Of a DNA stretch of 64,000 nt, positions 44,701-56,772 are shown piece by piece (position 1 is the first letter of the stretch; each line of letters begins with the position of its first letter). Source of the DNA: Typhlomys cinereus (lineage: Eukaryota; Chordata; Mammalia; Rodentia; Platacanthomyidae); the NCBI GenBank assembly GCA_023101885.1, contig JALPQD010000241.1, positions 434,001-498,000 on the forward strand. The letters run 5' to 3'. The notes under the pieces were generated by a model that was not told where the DNA came from, did no database searches, and saw only the letters and a program-made list of their open reading frames with translations. A program made the translations under genes and the position numbers.

Positions 44701-46331
44701 ACTTACACCTCATGGGAGAATTCACAGAGACTTAAGCATTTTGCCTTAGCAGATGTAAACTCTGGTTTGACAGTTGCTATCTGTACTTCAGGTTCAAAGA
44801 AAGATGAAGTAAATGTGAACAAAGGTCGAGTCCCTAAGGATTTCAAGCCAATTGGCATTACTGCAAAGAGTCGGAGCATCAGACATGCATCCTTCATCTG
44901 CTCTGAGGGATGCAGTGAGACCAAGCCATCCTTCAAAGAGAAGAGAAGCAGGTAGCAGCTTGGGTAGCTCTGGGGAGCACTGCAGAAGACCTGTCTGTCA
45001 AAGGGAATCAGATCTGTGCTTATCACAGCCTGGTGCTCTTTCCACTACTTGATTCAAATACTTAGTAAGCTTGAAAATAGAGCTTTCACTTAGTTACTGT
45101 CAAATTATTATGGTGGTTTCCTTAATAGAATCAAGCTGACTGTAATTAACTAAGATTTAGGAAGTGTTGGAGACTAAGTTAGAGGTCATAGAACTTGGAA
45201 CAAGTCATGACTTCTGCCTTGAGGAAGACATAAATAATAAAACAAATAAAGAGAAAGATCCAGCTTAAAAATAAGAAATCAGAGACTCCCTGATAGCACC
45301 AGTTTTCCTCCTGTCACTGAAATGCTACCCACATAACTGAATTTATAATGTCTCAACTGGATCAAAGCTTTCCAATAGGGTGACTACCTTCTGTTTCTTC
45401 CAACTTACCATCTAGTTCATACTTCCTAAGACTGGAATATTTCATAACTTAGAGATATCTTTGATAATTTATGACTCTCATCAGTTATATTGCTAAGAGT
45501 TCACCAAATAATATTGGATGGTCTTCCATAATGTATGAGATCTCCTAGGGTCAAGGCCCCAAGCCGCTGAACACCTTCAACTTTTAGAAAATAAGAAAAG
45601 AATCAATGTGAAAATGCAGCCTAGTGTATGCATAGCTGATGTTAAGGGGTCACAGAGAGAAGGACGTGTAGGCCAGTTGGTCTCTGGACAATGATGGAGC
45701 CAGCAAAGGCTCAGGACCATTATTTATAAAGAATGCAGCACTTCCTTCATGACTTCGTTTCACATCCCAAAAGTTAAAAACATAGTGACTAAAAAAGATA
45801 CTTTTAAAAGAGTTACACATTTATGTGATCTAAACAACTTGAAAATTATTGTAACATAGAAAATAGAATTGTGGTTTGGAGCTTTGCAATTTGTTCCAGA
45901 GGAACTTGGTGTTCAATGCTGAGTGTCCCAGGTATTTATTTTCCCAGCCAACTCATGAGGGACATGGTCCTTTCTTTCTGTAGGATCACAGGCAATTCCT
46001 AAAAAGGATGGCAGGAGCTGTGCTTGTGAGTTTAAAAAATATAATCATGCTGTGCTAACTAGTTGTCTGGGCGATCTCCAGGGTTTGTCCAGCAAGCACT
46101 CGCTTACTTTCTTTCTGTAACACAGTAAATGAAGCTGGGCTTGATCTTGAAACCCAAGAAGATGCAACCAGCCAGGCCTTTCTTCCCCTTTCAGGGGTCC
46201 TGTCATCCCACTCAAAGACTCTGGTACTCACCTTGATTTTACTTGCTTATACTGGGGTCAGTGGGCCTTCTGAATGGCCACCGGCTTCAGTGGAGTTCAG
46301 GAGCATGATGACACCGACAAAAGAGTGGTTC
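44701..46331. other. Unassigned sequence
   Basis: About 1.6 kb with no recognised repeat, exon or RNA gene. Frames on both strands overlap around 44700-45050 without family resemblance. Confidence 0.45.
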
Positions 46332-46344
46332 AGAAGTGTGACTG

Positions 46345-46612
46345 GGAGCATTTTTTCAGATATTTGTTAGACATTTTAATTTCTTCCTTGGTAAAGTTTC
46401 TTTTAAGTTCCAGGGCCTATTTTTTAATTAGGCCATTGGTTTCCTTGGTGTTTAGTTTTCTAAGTTCTTTGTGCACTCTGGACAGTACAGCTCTATCAGA
46501 TAAGTGGTTAGTGAAGATTTTCTCCCATTCTGTGGGTTGCCTTTGAGCTAGTGTTACAATCTCTTTATCTGAACAGAAGCTCTTTAATTTCACAAGATCC
46601 CAATTGTACACA
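46345..46612 (-). pseudogene. Inverted ORF2 segment of the young LINE-1
   Basis: The minus strand reads as a continuous late-ORF2 segment of about 67 codons (46620-46417), with KLKSFCSDKEIVTLAQRQPTEW and TNHLSDRAVLSRVHKELRKL in order. It lies beyond the catalytic part of reverse transcriptase. Its frame is largely intact, which supports a young age. A stop follows the NGLIKK segment. Confidence 0.85.
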
Positions 46613-47076
46613 CTGTACACGATACAAACAACACCAAATGCTGGAGAGGATGTGGAGAGAGGGGGACTCTCCTACATTGCTGGTGGGAATGCAGGCTCAT
46701 ACAACCACTCTGGGGAGCCATCTGGAGATTCTTAAAGAAATTAAAGATTGAAATGCCATATGACTCTGCTATTCCACTTCTGGGAATAACCCCACATACA
46801 GCAAAAATTCACCTCGATAGCACAAGCACGACCATGTTCATAGCAGCACTGTTTACAATAGCAAAGTCATGGAATCGACCCAAATGTCCAACAATTGACG
46901 AGTGGATAAGGAAACTGTGGTACATCTATAGAATGGAGTACTACTCAGCCATCAAAAATGATGAATTACTGGAATTTGCCGGGAAATGGATGTCATTAGA
47001 AACAATTATATTAAGTGAAGTATCCCAGACCCAGAAAATTAAGCACCATATGTACTCCCTAATAAGTGGCTCCTAG
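46613..47076 (+). pseudogene. Sense ORF2 C-terminal segment of the young LINE-1
   Basis: The final ORF2 part reads through two overlapping open stretches in different frames (46551-46751 and 46753-47076), so at least one frameshift has occurred near 46750. Recognisable words are MPYDSAIPLLGITP, KSWNRPKCPTIDEWIRKLW and YSAIKNDELLEFAGKWMSLE, ending MYSLISGS at 47076, the usual end of L1 ORF2. This is an end piece only and not functional. Confidence 0.9.
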
Positions 47077-48098
47077 TACCAAACCCACCCAGCCCACCTA
47101 GAGACACTCAAAGATAAATCTCTGTAATACCTACAGTAATTGCAAGTATTATGAACAGGAGGGATGGGGTAGAGGGCACACCAGAAACAAGGAGAGAGGG
47201 GACCATGTTACAGCAGAGAAAATAGGCCTCCATCAAGGACTGCAAGTAAGTAATGAGACATCTGGTTAAGCTCACAGACTTTCGTTCCTGATCATTTACA
47301 ACTCAGGGGGTGTGATCTCACCAGAAGGGTAGGGCATATAGTCTGGCAGATAAAAAGTAACCATTTTGCAAATGGTTTCCTACTTTTATTACATTTACCT
47401 TTGAATGTGCTCTTATAACAAGACTCCAGTTTAACAGCTTTTTGTCTCTGGCCAGGGGGTGACATACAACGCCCATCAGGATGGAGTGAAGGGCATTGCA
47501 GGAGCAGCAAAATTGCAAAAGAAAATCAACAAACCACAATCCAGAACTTCAGAAACTCTATATAAACCACCTAGAACTAGGCCAGCCTAATCTCTCCCCA
47601 TCTTGAATTTCAGGGAAATTTGCGGAAGAGGGGGCGGTAAGATTGTAAGAGCAAAAGGATGGGAGGAGCAATGATTTGCAAGATACTCCACACAAGTTAG
47701 GGCTGAAGCAATCATAATTGGACTTTGCATGCCCCACGCAATGTCCAACACACTATTGACCCCACAAAGTCTAGCATCTACTAAAGACACCAAGATCCTT
47801 GGAGGCATGTATTGACAGCCACAGTAGTGTTCCTATGCTTAAGGGGAACACAGGAAAGGGTTCAGGGAAATGCCACTGGGTCCTTGTACGTCATCGGGGA
47901 GGAGGGCCCAGAGGAGAGTCTGGCATGCACATTAAAGGATTCTCTGGGGATTGGGGGGTGAGGCATTGGGGGATGGGGAAGGAGGGGTGAGGGTAGGGGG
48001 AGCAGGGTATTTGGGCGGAGGAGGAGGGAGGGAGGGAACCGGTGTACCTACTAAGTTTGTATGAGCACAAATAATAATAAAAAATGTTAAAAAAAAAA
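47077..48098 (+). mobile_element. 3' UTR of the young LINE-1, with G-rich tract and A tail
   Basis: About 1 kb that matches the antisense copies at 15352-15900 and 41088-41200. A tract rich in GGG/GGGG runs lies at 47947-48038 and can in principle form G-quadruplexes, as is known for L1 3' UTRs. The element ends 'aataataataaaaaatgtta' followed by ten A. Frames inside (for example 47799-47990) are not genes. Confidence 0.9.
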
Positions 48099-48110
48099 GA
48101 AGTTTGACTG

Positions 48111-48305
48111 AGGGTACCCCTCACTATGTCACCTTCTATAATCCAACTCTGTAAACATCATTTTAAAAGCTTTCAAGGGTCTGTCATTAAGTTCTTTTCT
48201 TGCTTCCAAGATGATGTTTTAGCTTTGCCTTTTTACTCTTCTTCCCTCTCTTGGTCAAGATCTTTCTAGCTCTTTCTCCATAAGCTTTCTTTTGCTTAGT
48301 CTCCT
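48111..48305. other. Unassigned sequence
   Basis: No recognised feature. Confidence 0.4.
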
Positions 48306-48324
48306 GTCTAGGAAAGATGTTTAT

Positions 48325-49000
48325 ACATCTGTATTGGTCAGGACTGTCTGGAAGAACAGAATTGCTAGAATGCAGTATACATAAATCACATTATTAAATA
48401 GACTCACAATAAAAGCAGAGTCCTTCCAATTAGCTGCCTGTAGCTGCTTCGTTCTTGAATGGAATGTCTCACAAAGCCGAGGAATTCCGAGGAGGTCTCA
48501 AGCCTTTGTCTCACTGGAGGGTTGAAGATGCTGGGCTCCCATATCCTTGAACAACAGGTGGGCTTTGGTGTCAGCAATGAACAGCGAACAGCGGCAAGGC
48601 CTATGAGACCAGGCTCCAAAGGCAGAGGGAACAGTAGCCAGGTCGAAAGGATGGAACTCTGAGGCAGCCAAGGATGCAGGCAGCAGCAGCAGCAACCAAG
48701 AAGGTAAAGAAGCTGGAAGAAGGCAAAGACCCTCAAAGAGTGAACTTAAGAGTACGTCAATACAGGATAAGAGAAGAGCAAGTCCCTCCTCCTTGCACTT
48801 CCTATTATTCCTTCACCACTGGAAATTACCACCCACTATGGTCTGAGTTTTCCACATCAATCAAGCAATTACCTGCAGACTTGCTCAGGGGCTTGCTCCA
48901 ACCTTTGATTCTCCACAGCTGTGAGACTCTAACCATAAGAGCAGTAGTTAATCCTCTCTATTCATTCAAAAACTTGATGCTTCTGGGAAGACTCTGTAGT
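48325..49000 (+). mobile_element. Possible ancient LTR or DNA-transposon fossil
   Basis: 'tattggtcaggactgtctgg' and 'aagaacagaattgctagaat' at the left, and 'cattattaaatagactcaca' after it, resemble the start of a common ancient mammalian repeat (ttggtcagggttctctagag, aacagaaccaatagg). The right end near 'ccataagagcagtagttaat' is consistent. The middle is not convincing and the family is left open. Confidence 0.35.
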
Positions 49001-49059
49001 TTGACACTCTTGGGTAAGAAGACTGGCACTATTAACTGACTTGAATGCTCTGTAGAAAG

Positions 49060-49455
49060 AATTCTTATGAAATGTTTCAGGGAGAAAGACATTCAGTTGA
49101 GATATACCTGTATCTATAATAGGTACTATGCAAACACAAGAATAAGGTCAACTCAGGTTCATGGTTACAGGAGTAAGCGCTGCCATGTGGACAGTGAAAG
49201 ACATTGGAGATGGAAATGCAGTTCTCAGAACATTTTGAAAGGAATATCTCATGCCAAATACACACTGGAAAGTGTCACATTCCTCTGGAAGATAATTTGC
49301 AGTGCTTGTGGTGCCCCTTTCAAAAATTAGGAATTATTTACTGGAAGATTGCTGCTAATGAGAGTTCTGATTATGTATGGAAGGCTTGTCCTTTCTGTGA
49401 TAAAATATGCTCATTGCATTGTATGAAATTATATGCAAAGCATACTCGTTAACAC
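49060..49455 (+). other. Unrecognised frame with zinc-finger-like cysteine spacing
   Basis: Two overlapping + strand frames occur (49067-49330 and 49204-49452). The second contains two C-x2-C pairs, LQCLWCPF and KACPFCDKIC, and an AKHT end, which recalls C2H2 fingers, but the histidine spacing does not fit a canonical finger. It ends in TAA after HTR at about 49452. No splice sites or linkers (TGEKP) are seen. It could be a decayed retrocopy or chance. Confidence 0.2.
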
Positions 49456-52400
49456 AGCCAATCTGGTAAACAGTGTCTGGTAGGAAAATTGTCTTATTAA
49501 TTAATAATTAGGATCTTTGCTCAACAGAATGTTGATCTCACAAATGAGACATTCTTCATCATCCATTCATTTTTCTTTTTCCCCCTCTGTGTATATTTAT
49601 AAAATTAGTAATGGTGAAAGAATAATAGAAATAAATTTCACAGGTGAGCAGAAATCTGCTTGGTTCTAAGTTTCATTCTGCTATCACCTTCTGTGTTTAG
49701 ATCCACCCATGCCTAAAAGATGAAAGAAAGGAAAGACTTTGGTTTGTCATTATTTGTGCTAGAGATCCAGGAGCCTCCCAGATGATGACAAGAATACTTA
49801 GATTACTCTCTTTTCTCCCTTGTAGATCCTGCCTATTTTTCCTCCTATACTGGGGAACCAGCTATCTATTCCCTGTCACTCACCACTAGGATCTATACTT
49901 CATCATTAGGAAGATTTCTATTCCAGGCCTGGATGAATAGCACCACATCTGTTATAGGCAGTTGGGCAGATGCTTTAAGCCCTATGTCCAGATCATATGG
50001 CTATAAGAGAAAAACTGAAATATGTCAGGAATGTGCAATCAGATCAAACTTAATCTTGTAGCCACAGAATAAGCTAATTTAAACTTGATGGTTATAAAAC
50101 AAGGCTACTAAATGCATTTGGCCCACTTTTGTAGCTATTGTATGTTTATAATGCAATGTTTGTGTTTTCTACTTCAACTACAGCTTTCTAGACTTTAAAA
50201 TACAATAAGTTTTCAAGATAATTGCACAGATCTTCTGTTATGTTTATAAGGTTTTTGTCATCTTGACCAAAACTACAGTTAAGTCTTGTTTTTGAACTTT
50301 AGTTAAATAAGCAACTGTATTTTAGGCTGTTATGGTATGGGAAATACCATATATATGACTAAAAGTATGCACATCCTTGAGAGTCAAAGGTGTTATGTGT
50401 CTAAGCATTATCTAAATTTTATACAAAGGCTAAAACTAAAGTGTACTACTCCCTCTCCAAGACTAGTAAACCAGTATATCAGACAACAAAGCCAACAGAG
50501 AACAGGGCTCAGAGCACAAACAGTATCTTGGACTTTGATCTCCAAAGACAGCCAGGACTCAGAAAATGATGTGACTCCACTAATAAGGCCCTACAACTTT
50601 GGTGAATCACCTACCCCTTCTCTGAAAAGTTCATGAATACCCAAGAACGTGGACTATAACCAGTGTGCATTCTTTAAAGAAGAAAGCCATGGGGCAGGGG
50701 TCGGGGGAGTTAGTCTGCATTGCTCCCAGAAGACAACACGTGGTCCAGAAGGCCTTGCCCTGTTCCAGCAGATGGAGTCAATGATTCCACATAAGTTATT
50801 ATGAATAATTCCTAAGGAGTGACAGCTAACCTTAACAGTAAAAAACATAGAGATTAATTAAATGGATACCTATTTGGTCTTAAATTTCCAGTGAGAATGT
50901 ACAACCAAAGACTGTAATAAATGACAATATTATAAAACAACAAAAAGCAAGACTAAATCTATAAAAAGACTCTCAACACCATGATACTCCAGCTTATACA
51001 GGAACTATTAGAAAGGATGTTAGTGAACATGGTGTTCATGAAAGAACATTGGCAAAGCTTTAGAGCCTCTGCCTTTCTATTAGCTATAAAATTCCAGATT
51101 CCCCATCCCTCTAGCCTTTCCAAAATTTATCTTTCATCCTTTTCTAATGCTTTGCCATTAAATATTTAATTATATCAGATACCATCTGCTTCAATGAATG
51201 ACATATGCCTAGACTTTAATCTCCTGATCTTGAAACTTTCCTACTGACATTCCCTACTTTTTTCAACTTAACTATTTGCCATATATGCACTTGGGAAGGC
51301 TACATGACTGGCCAGCCATGTATAATTCGAGCAAAAAACTCAGTTTCATGAGCAATTAATATGTAAAAGAGCAAAATAATAAGTTATAAGATTCTTACCT
51401 TATATTTCTGCAATTTTATTTATTTTACAAAAAATTCCCAGTGTGCATGTAGCATAATTTGTGACATTACAGTACAGAACATCTTGCCAACATTTCTACA
51501 GAAAATATTTGGATACTTGGGTGAAAGATCCTAAAGTTAAAAACCTTATCCTGACCGTAGAAGAGGTAGATATTAGAAGAAAGGTGAAACAAACATTAAT
51601 GAAATTAATTCAAGAAGTACAGACTACACATTGTGGAGGGAAAGGCAAGTAAATCAGGAAAAAAAAAAGTAAAGAACATGTCTGCTGCAGTCTTGGTTTG
51701 TTGTGGCTTTTTTGTTGCTTTTTTTGTTTGTTTGTTTGGTTGACAGAAAGTATGACCAGCAAGACAATTAGTGTCTGGTGCACAAAGCCCTGACTCTGCT
51801 TTTTGGGCCAACTGAGAAAGAAATAATTGCATTCTGTTGCTTCAACTTGTAATCTGCTAAAGGGCTACTTTGTGTGGCCCAAAGCTCAGACGAGATGAAT
51901 GTTGGAACAGGAAATAAGTACTCACCCTTATTGCTGTCAATTTATTTGACTTTTAGTTTGGGATCAGTCCTGTCTTGCCATTGGACCGTCTTTAACCTAA
52001 CAGCTGTAACCCCTGATGGGACTACTCTTCTGCTTTATTTTTAACTATGCAGCGAAAACAACTTGTAGACTGCTTGCTTTCTTGCTTAAGGTACAGAATT
52101 GAAAAGTTTTAAAGTGCCCACTTCAGAATATGCTTCCTTTCCAAATCCTTAACTCATTATCTGCCTCAACATTAATTTTCTCAAAAGCTATGAAATGTAT
52201 TCCGATGAGGAAATGTACTTTATTTTTAACCTTTTCCTGCTGGGAACTGAGCATACTATATATTATGCTTGCTGGGCAAGCACTCTCTCTGTTCCCGAGC
52301 TAAATCCAAAATTCCTACTTTGCTAACAAAATCTAAGTGGATTTCTTTTTGCCTACATCTATTTCCTGCTTTCTAGGAGTATCATCCTTGCCTCTCTGCA

Positions 52401-52730
52401 GTCTTCTGCTCCTCAACATTTTCACAGGGAGGTCAGGAGGCAGATGGGTAGAAATGATGACATCTTGGCATGGCCCAGGTTAAGCAAACTTGGTGTGGGT
52501 TGGTTGTTGTGTTGACAGGAGAAAGTTATCACAACTGGAGGAAGCAAAACTAACAAGAATTCTAGGGTATTATTGATGAATAAAAATAAAATAGTTAGAA
52601 ATGAGTAGAAAATTTAGTGGTTAGAATCTGAAGTTTAAGAAAAAGGGATTTAATAAAAATCCTTACATCCCATTTAAATGCCTGATGAGTATGGAGATCT
52701 ACAAGCAATTTCAGCTTTGGAAAATAAAGC
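49456..52730. other. Unassigned sequence
   Basis: 3.3 kb of mostly AT-rich DNA in which I recognise no repeat, exon or RNA gene. A G/T-rich low-complexity stretch lies at about 51690-51750. Confidence 0.45.
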
Positions 52731-52734
52731 ATGG

Positions 52735-52935
52735 GAATCTTCAGAACAAGGTGGATAGCCAGTCTAACCCTATCTTCAAAGCTGTGGGTTTGATTAAAGA
52801 CCTGCCTCAAAAGAGTAGGTGGATAGTGATCAAGGATTCTTCCTGCCATCAACCTCTGCCTTCCACGGGCACATGGACATGCACCTGCACACACACTGTT
52901 ACCCCCTAGAGGCAAACACACATGCACACATCATA
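52735..52935 (+). mobile_element. B4/RSINE-type SINE, 3' part
   Basis: 'gatagccagtctaaccctat', 'gacctgcctcaaaagagtag', 'gtggatagtgatcaaggatt', 'gccatcaacctctgccttcc' and a CA-rich end match the right half of B4/RSINE elements. The head is not recognisable. Confidence 0.6.
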
Positions 52936-53888
52936 CACGTGAAAATGAAAAACAGCCCACTAGATATGGCTAAACACAAACAGGGATAAACAACTTCAAC
53001 AAGGTTCAAATAATAGGATTTGGTAAGCAGAGTCTGGTGGTGAGAGGAAAGGATACACGGACAGAAGAAGTGTCTATCAGGGAAGAGAGCAGAAAGGCAA
53101 TGGTGGCAGAAAAAGAGGATTTATATATTTTTCAAGGATCACCCTGGGTGAAGAATGAACAAAGTGAACCCCTATAATACCTTGGTTCCTGAGACTTCTG
53201 AAACAATTATGAAAGTTAACAGATGTTTGGAAGACTGGGGCAAAGCAACTGCAATTTGGACAGAGCTTGAAGGTGAGGAGGAGCAATGAAGCAATGATGG
53301 CTGAGACAAGAAATAGAATCTCCATGCACTGGAAGCCAGGAATTGGCTTTAACGGAGGAATGCAGCATCTCTAAAGGGTCTTCATGGATGTTAAGATTGG
53401 GCTTGCCTGGCATAGTGCAGGTTTGAGAGTGAAAAAAGTGCTCTTAAGAAACCTAACTTGAGGATGCTCCCAAAAGTCTATTATGAATCTGCGGCTTTAC
53501 CAAAGTTTAAACTTTGGAGTCCCTTTGGAATCTGAATTACAAGTACTTGAATGGTTTATAGCTCCACATCTGTTTCTCTTGCATGTCCCTGTGAACACAC
53601 AGAAAATCCTTTTATAACATCTAATTTTTATTTTTTCTTCAACATATTCTTTGTTTCTTCATGAGATGTACTAAAATTAATAATTATTTGATTATTTGAT
53701 TCTTTTTTGGCTTGCTCTTCTACCAGATAGTAAGCTCAGGAAGATTGATTGATACCTCCTTCCTAGTTTTATGTGTCATCTTCTTTGCCCAGCATGTCTG
53801 ATTGGATGAATTAAGGGAGACTTAAATGTATAAAGAAGATGTAAATGGGAATTCATGGGGTTTCTAAGCAAGCAGACTTTACTTAAAA
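52936..53888. other. Unassigned sequence
   Basis: No recognised feature. Minus-strand frames at 53077-53413 have no family resemblance. Confidence 0.4.
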
Positions 53889-53889
53889 T

Positions 53890-53995
53890 TCTAGCATGAT
53901 CACTCACACGTTTTGTTCCTTCAGGCAACTCACTTAGATTCCTTGATCCTTAGATTCCTCCTTAGGAAAGGATTGCCCTTATATTAAGAATAGGA
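53890..53995 (+). mobile_element. Possible MIRb fragment
   Basis: 'ttccttcaggcaactcactt', 'agattccttgatccttagat' and 'tcctccttaggaaaggattg' resemble the MIRb middle (gggcaagtcacttaacctc, tgagcctcagtttcctca). Weak to moderate. Confidence 0.45.
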
Positions 53996-53999
53996 AATC

Positions 54000-54912
54000 A
54001 CCGCAGTGCCACAAGTCTTGGTTAAAACCAGTTTTCATCCTTACTGCTCACTTCTTTTATCTTTCCTATTGCCCTCATTCTTACCAGGCTCTCAAGATTC
54101 TCTGCATTGCCTCTAACGTGCCTGTCCCTGCAGACTTCTAGCACTAGCACTGAATGCAGCTTGCTTTTCTCTCAGACCTACAACATGCCCACAAGATTTC
54201 TTCCCCTACTCATCTTTGTCAAATATTTGCTTTCAATTTTCTAGTTAGAGAGTCCATTATTCATATTGGAAAGATCTTAATGCCTTCTTCTTTGGGGGAG
54301 ATATTTTTTCTCTTTCATAGTACTTTATTTGTTCATATTATTGGGCTTCGTTATGACATCTCAATACATGTATGTTGCAAGCACTGATCACATGGAGGGT
54401 CCTGTTGTTTCTTCTCCTTCTCCTTCACCACTCTAGCAATCACTATTCAACACTCAGAACAGTTTTTTAATTCTAACTTCTGTGTCAAAAAGAGAACATG
54501 CAGCACTGTTCTTTTTCTATCTAACTTATTTTGTGTCCCATGTTTTTAAACTATTCCTGTTTCTTGTCAAGTTTCATAGTTTATTTGTTAAGTGATATGA
54601 ATTCAGAGCTTATATTTGTAAATTTCATGTTGATTAATAATTGGTTCCATGAGGCATTGTGCTTGGCAAATGCATCTTCTATTCTCAAAGGCCACATGTA
54701 GATAGATCCTTGTCAGAAAGAAGAAGCTTCAGGGCAGAGCAGAGGTCCTGATGAACTGTTTTACTTATGTGGAGCTGTAATATTTGGTTTGCATGAATGT
54801 TTGAAGTCATAGAATTAAGAAAAGATCTTTGGTGTATAATCCAGTCTTTTCCCTCTCTTTCTTCTTAGTAGTAAAAGGGAAAGAGTAATAATTGTCAACA
54901 AAACTTAACCTA
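54000..54912. other. Unassigned sequence, part possibly old L1 3' UTR
   Basis: 54340-54480 ('gacatctcaatacatgtatg', 'ctgatcacatggagggtcct') faintly resembles an ancient L1 3' UTR, not secure. The rest is unassigned. Confidence 0.3.
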
Positions 54913-54914
54913 GA

Positions 54915-55195
54915 GGAATTGGGAGACAGCACACTGACTCTAAGTATTGTCATGCAAAAATGAGGACCTGAGAACATGCTTGGCTGTAAATTCCAATTAT
55001 CCCAGCATTTTGGGATGGAGACAGAGGGATCTCAAAAGTTTGCCAGCCGACCATTTTAGCTACAATGGCGTTTCGGATTCTTCAGTGAGCAACTATCTAA
55101 AGGCAATAAGATGAAGAGTGATAGAGCATGACATCCAACAAGAGTGCCTTGCATTGTCAAAGTTCACACAGAGTCTTGTACCACATATACAGAAA
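54915..55195 (+). mobile_element. B4-like SINE, sense
   Basis: 'attgggagacagcacactga', 'gcaaaaatgaggacctgaga', 'tcccagcattttgggatgga', 'gacagagggatctcaaaagt' and 'tgccagccgaccattttagc' follow the B4 order: ID-like head, then B1-like middle. Diverged. Confidence 0.7.
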
Positions 55196-56618
55196 AATGG
55201 GAAAAACTAATTTTACATATAACATGCAAAAAGTCAACAATATCTTTCCATGTATCCGGATTTTGAATGGGATCTCTTTCTTATAAAAATACTAGCATTT
55301 GATAATAATTTCCATGTGTTGAGAAACTAATGCATTTAATATTCATACAGATACAGGCAGAAGCAAACCAAACAAACCACATTACTCTTTCAATTGCCCT
55401 TCAATAGAAATTAAGGATATTGTGCTGATTGGGGTACCTAATTCTCACTGCAGCACAGCAAACCTGCATCAACTAGTAGTTATTTGCATCTAAAAATGAG
55501 ATTTTGCTATCACCTTTAGTTCACCTTGAGACCAGGGGAATCTTGAAGTCATGAAACTATAATTCTAGAGCTTGAGAACTATTTGTGGGTTTTAGGGATA
55601 CCAGAAGAAAAACATCATCAGGTGAGTAGAGCTATGTTTCTGTGCTTCTGGACAACTCTAAATAGAGCCATGATGAAAGACTCAAAGGAAATGATAGAAA
55701 TAGAAGGGCTGCCCCTTTGAAGGTCACCTCATAAATGTTTCTACTGAAAATATGCATAAATTTGCTTAATGACAATCCTGAATTTACAGGAGTTGCCTTC
55801 CCCTGAACTGTGATGCTCTTAAAAGTTTAAGGGTCTAGTGGCAAACTGTCTGTCCCCATGAAAGCTTCATACCATAGCCTCATGAAACCATGACTGAGAA
55901 GATAGAATATTATTCCTAATGAAAAGCTATTATGGAAAAGTTAAAATGACCTACTACAAAACTTAGTCTAAGTTAATTTAATCCATTACAAATATCAGTT
56001 TTAAAGTATCTACAGTAGGTCAGGTATGAAAGCAAGTACAATCCCATTTAACTTGAAATGGAGTATGGAGCCACAGTCTGAGAAACAAAATGTTAGACAA
56101 TGTCATCATTGTGTGTACCTCATAGGGTGCATATACAGAAGTCTACATGGTATAGACTCACTGCTTGCCATGACCACTTGATACACTCAAGACCATGGTA
56201 AACATGATTTTTCTGATAATCTTCCTGGTGTAACATGGTATACTGTTATACAGTAAGCAGGTCTTTATATGTAATAACAGTGAACTCTTAAAAGCATAAA
56301 AAGTATAGTATGATAGTTGTATAAGTCAGTAATGCAGTCATTTATAATCATCATTAAATATTATGTATGGTATGTAAATATTTTATGACACTGGAAACAT
56401 GGTCGAGCTATTTTTTCCAATATCACAAACACATGGGAGCATATTCCATTACAGTCTTAGGATGGCTGTGATATCAGTACTAGATATAAACTTTTCATTA
56501 CACACCATAGGATGATTGTCATGTATGTGGACTGTCCTTGGCTAAAATGTTGCTACGAGGTGCACGGCTCATCTTCACATACTCTCACTTGACATTTATT
56601 AGGTATGCTCCAGATGTC
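55196..56618. other. Unassigned sequence
   Basis: 1.4 kb without a recognised feature. Confidence 0.45.
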
Positions 56619-56619
56619 T

Positions 56620-56772
56620 ATTATTCACAATTTAAAAAATAGACAATGCAGCTTAAGGAAATACTTTGACTATGCCAAAACCACTTAGAAAAGCCAAGAC
56701 TTAAGATGTCTGCTTTCAAAGCTCCTTCCACACTTCTTTCTATACCTGTATCTGAGTCACTTTCTGTTAGAA
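56620..56772 (+). mobile_element. MIR fragment
   Basis: 'attattcacaatttaaaaaa', 'caatgcagcttaaggaaata' and 'ctatgccaaaaccacttaga' with 'gctttcaaagctccttccac' resemble the MIR core and extended tail. Confidence 0.5.

Larger units (their letters stand above)
46332..48110 (+). mobile_element. Young 5'-inverted (twin-primed) LINE-1 insertion with target-site duplication
   Basis: The insertion spans 46345-48097. Positions 46345 to about 46612 are late L1 ORF2 in antisense; from about 46613 the same element continues in sense from slightly further downstream in ORF2 through the 3' UTR to an A tail (48089-48098). Using the L1 at 24.6-31.0 kb as a map, the inverted part equals about 29225-29480 and the sense part starts near 29549. 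The target duplication is AGAAGTGTGACTG (46332-46344) against AGAAGTTTGACTG (48098-48110), 12 of 13 bases. This is the expected product of twin priming. Confidence 0.92.

Noticed and set aside
46274..46546. 90-codon + strand frame
   Set aside because: It crosses the left border of the L1 insertion and reads the inverted ORF2 segment in antisense; it cannot be an original gene.
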